A stretch of 64,000 nucleotides of DNA from NCBI GenBank assembly GCA_019916065.1, contig CM034237.1, positions 20,171,752-20,235,751 of the forward strand, given 5' to 3'. This document shows positions 59,026 to 64,000 of this stretch, one piece after another. The notes under the pieces are model-generated. The model saw nothing but the letters and a program-made list of their open reading frames with translations. It was not told the DNA's origin and ran no database searches. This DNA comes from Vitellaria paradoxa. Taxonomy: Eukaryota > Streptophyta > Magnoliopsida > Ericales > Sapotaceae. The translations under genes were made by a program, and so were the position numbers. How positions within the stretch are numbered: position 1 is the first letter of the stretch; the number at the start of each line of letters is the position of its first letter.

Positions 59026-59534
59026 GGTAAATTACATTTATTTTCTTTTAATATTAGAGTAATTATACTAAGCTCCCGTAATATTTAAAAGTTACTCTTG
59101 CATCCCTTATTTTGAAATGCTGTTAATATTGACCTCCTTCCGATAAAATTAACTGTTAAAACTTAACAGAAAATGTTAAATTAACTAAAATTTTATGTGT
59201 TTTTCCTATTTTATTACTCATCTTCTCAGATTTTTGTCAAATTTTTGTTAACAAAAATTTCCAAAAATAAGCATAAATAAGTAAAAATAAAAAATTTTTG
59301 AGAATTTTTTGTAGAAAAAACTGACAAGATGTGAGAAAGGGAGGGGTAAGATACGAAAAATACTTAAAACTTTGATTAATTTGAAATTTTATTTAAGTTT
59401 TAGTGACTAATTTTATCGAAAATGGGTCTATATTAACAACATTTTAAAATAAATGAGACATGTGTAATTTTTAAATATTTTGAGTGTTAAGTATAATTAT
59501 TTAAATATTGAGGAAAGAGAAATGTAATTTCACC
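59026..59534. mobile_element. Long-TIR (Mutator-type) non-autonomous element, ~509 bp
   Basis: Left text (GGTAAATTACATTTATTTTC, GTAATTATACTAAGCTCCC, AATGCTGTTAATATTGACC, CCGATAAAATTA) is matched step by step by the reverse complement of 59400-59534 (GGTGAAATTACATTTCTC, TAATTATACTTAACACTC, AATGTTGTTAATATAGACC, TCGATAAAATTA). TIRs exceed 120 bp. The interior has no coding capacity. Flanks TTATTCATA and TTGTTAATA could be a decayed 9-bp duplication. Confidence 0.72.
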
Positions 59535-60427
59535 TTGTTAATATGAATATATTAGTTGAGTAGGTGCCAGAGAAAATAAAAATACATTCATATTCTAATA
59601 ATTTAGTACTAAGTGTGAAAAAATCAAGCCCAATCTAATATTCAAATGAAGACACAGCAACATAGAAACTTCAAGCAAACAAATATAAATATTTTATACA
59701 TGTAAATTTAGAGCGAATGTAAATTTAGAGAGAGATAGGGAGAGAGTAAATAATCAATCAAATAAGAGCCACAATGTTTTACCAAGAAATTAAAAAACAA
59801 GAAACAAATAAATCACTTGAGATTTTATGAAAGTCCAATTGACAGCATTAATTATATGTTAGTATACAAACTAATATATACATATATTAATAGGAAATGC
59901 CAAAGGGTTGACTTTTGTTAGATGGAGAGCCTTTTTTTTTTTTTGTGACATAGGCTTAGTTTGGGAATAAATTTAGTTAGCTAAAAAAAAGTTAGTTAAA
60001 TTTATATTTGGGAAAGAAAAAAAAGTGACTTTTTTTGAGGTGATTAACTTATTTTTGTTAATTTGACATTTTTACTCTTGAAAATTTAAAAAAAAAATTA
60101 AAATGCAAGAAGGTAAATTTGACCAAATATTATTAAAGTAGCAATTAGTTTGATTAATGATTATTGATGCCAAATGGACCCTTAAATAACTTTTTTTTTT
60201 TTTCTATTTTGATGGGTGAAAAAAAGAAGGAAATGACATGCCGCACATTTTCATCGCCTTACATATATATATATATATATATATATTAGCATAGACGAAT
60301 ATTAAGTAGACTTGTGTATTAGGCTGTATTTACGGTACCAACAGAGGCAGGTCATGTGTACTCAGCGTCGGTGCATGCAATGAACCCAAACCAGCCATGC
60401 AGTTGTACTGTGCCAAATGCTGTACGT
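59535..60427. other. Intergenic; possible MITE 59951-60183 and (TA)n at 60258-60286
   Basis: 59951-60183 has loosely inverted ends (GGCTTAGTTTGGG and GCCAAATGGACCC). No gene. Confidence 0.45.
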
Positions 60428-60590
60428 ATGTTTAAAAGTGATAAAAAGTGAGGTAAAATAAGATAAAATGAAATAAATTATAAGTTCATAATTTATAGAG
60501 TAGGGTAAAAAATAAATAATTTTTTATTTTTATAATATTTTTTATTATTTTTTAGAATTTTTTTTTTTTGTTTGGTTACCTCAGACGAGG
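60428..60590. mobile_element. MITE copy, about 210 bp upstream of the fourth kinase gene
   Basis: GTTTAAAAGTGATAAAAAGT then AAAATAAGATAAAATGAAAT, with a TTTGTTTGGTTA right end. Related to 24128-24284. The left end is diverged. Confidence 0.5.
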
Positions 60591-60750
60591 ATGGACGGTT
60601 AAATCCCACGGAAAATTAGCATACAACTTGGAGTCAAAACAATAATTTTGGAGTCCAAAATGGAGAACCAATTTGTCAAACGAGTCATTATCTAACTCTG
60701 ACAATTCCACTCTAGAAAGCCTCTAAGAAACCCAATGTATATCAAGATAT

Positions 60751-60758
60751 TTTATAAA
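60751..60758 (+). promoter_or_regulatory. Candidate TATA box of the fourth kinase gene
   Basis: TTTATAAA lies 41-48 bp before the ATG at 60799. A start of transcription about 30 bp downstream would give a leader of only some 10-20 nt and would exclude the out-of-frame ATG at 60735. Inference from spacing only. Confidence 0.3.
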
Positions 60759-60798
60759 ATTGGAAAACGAAGACAAATCTTCCCTACCTGGAGAGAAA

Positions 60799-62053
60799 AT
60801 GGGAAGTTCTCTGTTGATTGCAATCTATCTCGCACTCATATCTCTAAACTCACGCACTTCAATTGCAGAAGATACCTTAACACCAACCCACAACCTCGCA
60901 GATGGTCAGACCTTAGTTTCCTCCAACCAAAGATTCGAATTGGGCTTCTTCACTCCCGGCAATTCAACCAACCGGTACCTCGGAATATGGTACCACAAGC
61001 TCCCTCTCACGGTGGTCTGGGTGGCTAATAGAAACCGCCCCATCACCGACAAATCCGGCCGGCTAACTCTGACTGAAAATGGGGTTCTTCTTCTTCGCAA
61101 CAAGTCCATGGTCACTCTCTGGTCTACCAATTTGACAGGCAGAGCAAATAGTCCAATCTTGCAGTTGTTAGATTCAGGCAATCTCGTGGTGAAAGAAAGT
61201 TCCTCTGGCGACCATTTTATTTGGGAGAGCTTCGATTATATCACCGACACTTTATTGCCGGGAATGAAACTTGGGTGGAAGTTGAAATCTAGATTCAACA
61301 GGCTGATGATGTCTTGGAAGAGTGATGAAGACCCGTCAGATGGTGAGTTCACGTTCAGTTTAGATCCGCCGGAGTCGCCGCAGCTGGTTCTTCGGAAGTG
61401 GTCGGACAAACAGTACAGATGGGGTCCCTGGGATGGAGCCAGGTTCAGCGGTAGCAACAAATTGACGACGAACCCGGTTTTCACCCCCATGTTCGACTCC
61501 AATTCGGATGAAATTTACTACACGTACGAAATGTTGAACGACTCGGTTTTATCAAGATTTGTGGTAACTCAAATGGGTTTGATCCAATACTTCACTTGGC
61601 GAAACGACGAATGGGTCATGATGGTAACTCTCAATAGGGACTATTGCGACAGATATGGCTTGTGTGGGCCTTACGGCAATTGTTACAGCGACGACACCAA
61701 TTGCCGCTGTTTGGATGGTTTTACCCCGAATTCGCCGGAAGATTGGAAGTTAGTTGATCGGACGGACGGTTGTAGGCGGAAATTCGAGCTGAGCTGTGGG
61801 GAAGGAGATGGGTTTGTGAAGTATGAGGGTCTGAAGTTGCCGGATAATTCAATTGTGTGGGGGAATTATAGCAGCAGCGGGGAGGATTGCAGGGCTGAGT
61901 GTTTGAAGGAGTGTAATTGTACGGCTTATACTTTTATCAATGTAAGTGGAGATGGTCGCAAATGCGTGGTCTGGGTGGATCAACTGATTGATATTAGGAG
62001 TTTTCCTGATGGTGGAGAGGACCTCTACATACGAATGGCGCGCAAAGAGCTAG
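60799..62053 (+). CDS. G-type lectin S-receptor-like kinase, first exon only (rest not in window)
   Basis: 418 codons plus one base, ending at donor G|GTATG (62054) in phase 1, as in the other S-RLK first exons. The open frame extends upstream to 60760 but begins there with TTG, so ATG 60799 is the start. The product opens with a signal peptide (MGSSLLIAIYLALISLN). It is followed by B-lectin (QRFELGFFTPGNSTNRYLGI; VVWVANRNRPI), S-locus glycoprotein domain, EGF-like cysteines (~283-325: YCDRYGLCGPYGNCY) and PAN (~337-415: EDCRAECLKECNCTAY). All domain cysteines look intact. No membrane or kinase exon is recognisable before 64000. The gene therefore has a first intron longer than 1.9 kb, or is a truncated, ectodomain-only copy. 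Reading through the donor stops at 62080-62082. Confidence 0.9.
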
Positions 62054-62458
62054 GTATGTTTCTGTCCTTCGTTTTTGTTTAATTTGGTGAAATGAATTTT
62101 TTTTGGTTTAGAATTTAGATGATTGATTTCGTGCGGTTGAGGTGTTTTGTTTATCTAACAGTAGGCTCTTTCCTCGTACCACGCTTTATTAACCTCCTTC
62201 AGTTACTAGATATGGCTTCTAAATTAGTGCAGCAGGCTAAAGCTAAATTTTGTAACTATTCTGAACTGTCTAATTTAAGTGGTCTTGAAACTAGGGATTT
62301 CAATGTCGCAGGAATGAGGGTGGGTGGTAATATATATATATATATATATATATTTATCCGATTTCAGAATAAATTTGTTTTTACTCAATATAATAATAAG
62401 TATAAATTATATATTATATATAACAAATATTAACAATTATTGCAAATAGTATATATAT
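62054..62458 (+). other. Start of intron 1 (or 3' flank) of the fourth kinase gene
   Basis: The frame at 62119-62330 (includes LDMASKLVQQAKAKFCNYSE) resembles no S-RLK exon, and I cannot assign it. A (TA)n lies at about 62331-62352. Confidence 0.5.
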
Positions 62459-63000
62459 GGGTAAATTTCACTAACCTCTCCTGAGGTTTTTGACATCAAC
62501 AAAAACTTTCCCTGAAGTTTCTGAAATAACACTGACCTCCCTTCCTTTACCAGATAAATTTCACTAACCTCCCCTGAGGTTTTTGAATGTGTAAATTTTT
62601 TATAAAACCATATTTTTTGTGTCGAAAGCTTTCAAACGAGTATCATTGTCGCTATTTTTTTGAATTTGTGGGAACGAATTTGAAAAATCGTTCTCACAGT
62701 TTGCTACTTTCTAAAAAAAAAGATGCCAAAATCAACCAAAAACTACATTTTATCTCAATTTATCCCACAGTTTGCTACTTTTTAGAAAAAAAAGACGTCA
62801 AAATCAACCCTAAACTATATTTTATCTCAATTTATCTTATTTTTTCTTACTCCAAATGGGACTTTTAGGGGAAAAAATAGATCAGGGGAGGTTAGTGAAA
62901 TTTATCTGGTAAAGAAAATGAGGACAGTGTTATTTCAGAAATCTCAGGGGAAGTTTCTGTTGGTGTCAGAAACCTCAGGGGAAGTTAGTGAAATTTACCC
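62459..63000. mobile_element. Long-TIR (Mutator-type) non-autonomous element, 542 bp
   Basis: The left end GGGTAAATTTCACTAACCTC is the near-exact inverse of the right end (GAAGTTAGTGAAATTTACCC). The TIR continues (TTTTGACATCAACA against TTGGTGTCAGAAA; TGAAATAACACTG against AGTGTTATTTCA) and contains an internal second copy of the terminal motif. Both flanks read TATATATAT, formally a 9-bp duplication but in a low-complexity tract. The centre holds a tandem CCACAGTTTGCTACTTT/AAAACTACATTTTATC pair. Confidence 0.8.
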
Positions 63001-63503
63001 TATATATATTAAATAAATATATACTGTGTATATGTATTAAATAAATATTAAAAATATATATAAATTTATAAAAAAATATTTAAACATGTACGAAATAGAA
63101 TAGAAACCGTCACTTATCCCCGCCCGCGTCCGTGTTCCCACTCCATTCATGAGAAACCTTGAAATCTTTATATTTATATCTATTTTTGTTATAAGTATTT
63201 TTATATTTTTTTCAAACGAGGTGGTTACCTGCGCCGTGCGATGATTTTGACATCGTTGGGGCGAATTCCACAGACCACGAGGCATGGACTTTGTCCCTTT
63301 TGAAAAAGTCAATGCCACTGCCTTCCTGGGTTGGACACCAGTTTCTGGTTGGGGCTTAAATGAAACTTTAACAGCTCAAGTTTGGGCGGATTCCAATATA
63401 AATACCAAGAAATCTATAGATCTAGACTTGACCTGTATGAGTAAATGCCGGAGCTGCGAGGTAACTGCAACTGTTGTTTGAGTAAATTAATGCGGGGGCA
63501 GCG
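63001..63503. other. Non-coding, GC-richer transposon-like text
   Basis: 63110-63160 (CCCCGCCCGCGTCCGTGTTCC) and 63225-63480 are richer in G+C than their surroundings. GGTTACCTGCG/GGTAACTGC.ACTGTTG motifs repeat at 63224, 63461 and 63504. Not classified. Confidence 0.4.
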
Positions 63504-63706
63504 GGTTACCTGCGGCTGTTGTAATATCCAAATATCACGTCGTTTTAATTATTCTTTTTATTTAAATACATCTATTTATATTCAAATATATCATTAAATT
63601 TATATCGAAATATAAAATATAAATTTTAAATAAAACGATATTATTTTAAATAAAAAAATAATTAAAACGGTATCGTTTTGTGTAGTACTGCAACGGTCAA
63701 ATTACC
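63504..63706. mobile_element. Foldback MITE, ~203 bp
   Basis: The left arm GGTTACCTGCGGCTGTTGTA with ACGTCGTTTTAATTATTC pairs with the right arm (reverse complement GGTAATTTGACCGTTGCAGTA with ATACCGTTTTAATTATTT). The arms are about 65 bp and the centre is AT-rich. Confidence 0.7.
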
Positions 63707-63886
63707 TTAAAATATCTTTAACAGAGTCAAACCTAACGATGATCGTATCTATATTTGGTCAACACTTGTGCAAGCCGTACAACCACTTTTGCTACCGCTG
63801 GTTTCTTTTTTTGTCTTCCTTGTCATATCGATGTATGGCAATAGTATTTTATTTTTCTTGTCATTTTGCCTCTTCCTTTATTCCAT

Positions 63887-64000
63887 GGGCATGTTTAATA
63901 GACGGAAAATAAGTTGAAAAGTATAATAAAAGTAGAAAGGTGTGATCTAAAAATGATATATAAAAAAATTTAATTAAAAAATAATATTAAAATTAGTTAA
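63887..64000. mobile_element. MITE cut by the window end
   Basis: GGGCATGTTTAATAGACGG start and an interior of AAAAGTATAATAAAAGTAGA and AAATGATATATAAAAAAATT. The family is the same as at 29675, 46393 and 55133. The right end lies outside the window. Confidence 0.45.

Noticed and set aside
60760..60798. A longer N-terminus for the fourth kinase starting at 60760
   Set aside because: The codon at 60760 is TTG, not ATG. The first in-frame ATG is 60799, which opens directly on a signal peptide.
60735..61028. 97-aa ORF overlapping the start of the fourth kinase gene in another frame
   Set aside because: It runs over the B-lectin coding sequence in the wrong frame, and its ATG precedes the candidate TATA box. 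It is best explained as a shadow of the real exon.

Overview
The window is AT-rich nuclear DNA of a flowering plant, almost certainly a eudicot. Its genes are split by GT..AG introns and belong to the plant-specific G-type (S-domain) lectin receptor-like kinases (S-RLKs). The space between them is packed with small inverted-repeat transposons, tRNA-derived SINEs, Mutator-like elements and decayed LTR retrotransposons. I cannot name the species from sequence alone.

Genes. Four S-RLK loci lie on the + strand. (1) 1-758 is the 3' end of a gene cut by the window edge (last two exons). (2) 6814-10900 is a complete seven-exon gene (853 aa, or 863 aa from the upstream ATG at 6784). (3) 42124-49641 is a complete seven-exon gene (857 aa) with a 4.4-kb first intron full of transposons. 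(4) 60799-62053 is the first exon of a fourth gene; its membrane and kinase exons are not found before position 64000. Both complete genes share one architecture: signal peptide, B-lectin domain, S-locus glycoprotein domain, EGF-like cysteines, PAN domain (all exon 1), a membrane helix (exon 2), then an intact RD-type Ser/Thr kinase and a conserved C-terminal tail (exons 3-7). Loci 1 and 2 are the closest pair and resemble the B120 type; locus 3 is SD1-like. This is a tandem cluster of cell-surface receptors, the family behind self-incompatibility recognition and immune or developmental sensing.

Layout. 759-6780: intergenic, several Tourist/Harbinger-like MITEs. 10901-42123: about 31 kb with no recognisable cellular gene. 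It holds a ~600-bp repeat block (12.2-13.7 kb, plus a further copy near 16.1-16.7 kb), a 617-bp MITE (13952-14568), a Pack-MULE-like element with a perfect 9-bp target duplication (14648-15692), a probable gypsy-type LTR fragment (about 17.2-21.9 kb), an array of ~146-bp tandem repeats between short inverted repeats (24.8-26.6 kb), a SINE (32137-32248), a Ty3/gypsy element with both LTRs and a matching 5-bp target duplication (34038-38972), and a duplicated promoter segment upstream of locus 3. 49642-60798: a copia-type LTR pair collapsed around a gag scrap, Mutator-type termini, a second copy of the non-poly(A) SINE, and more MITEs. 62054-64000: start of the intron of locus 4, or its 3' flank, with two more inverted-repeat elements.

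The strongest observations are internal controls for transposition. Two MITE insertions have their empty sites preserved in a duplicated copy a few hundred bases away. Several elements carry exact target-site duplications. One SINE copy has a duplicated pol III B box. No wholly novel gene system is evident; the biology is a receptor-kinase cluster reshaped by small transposons.
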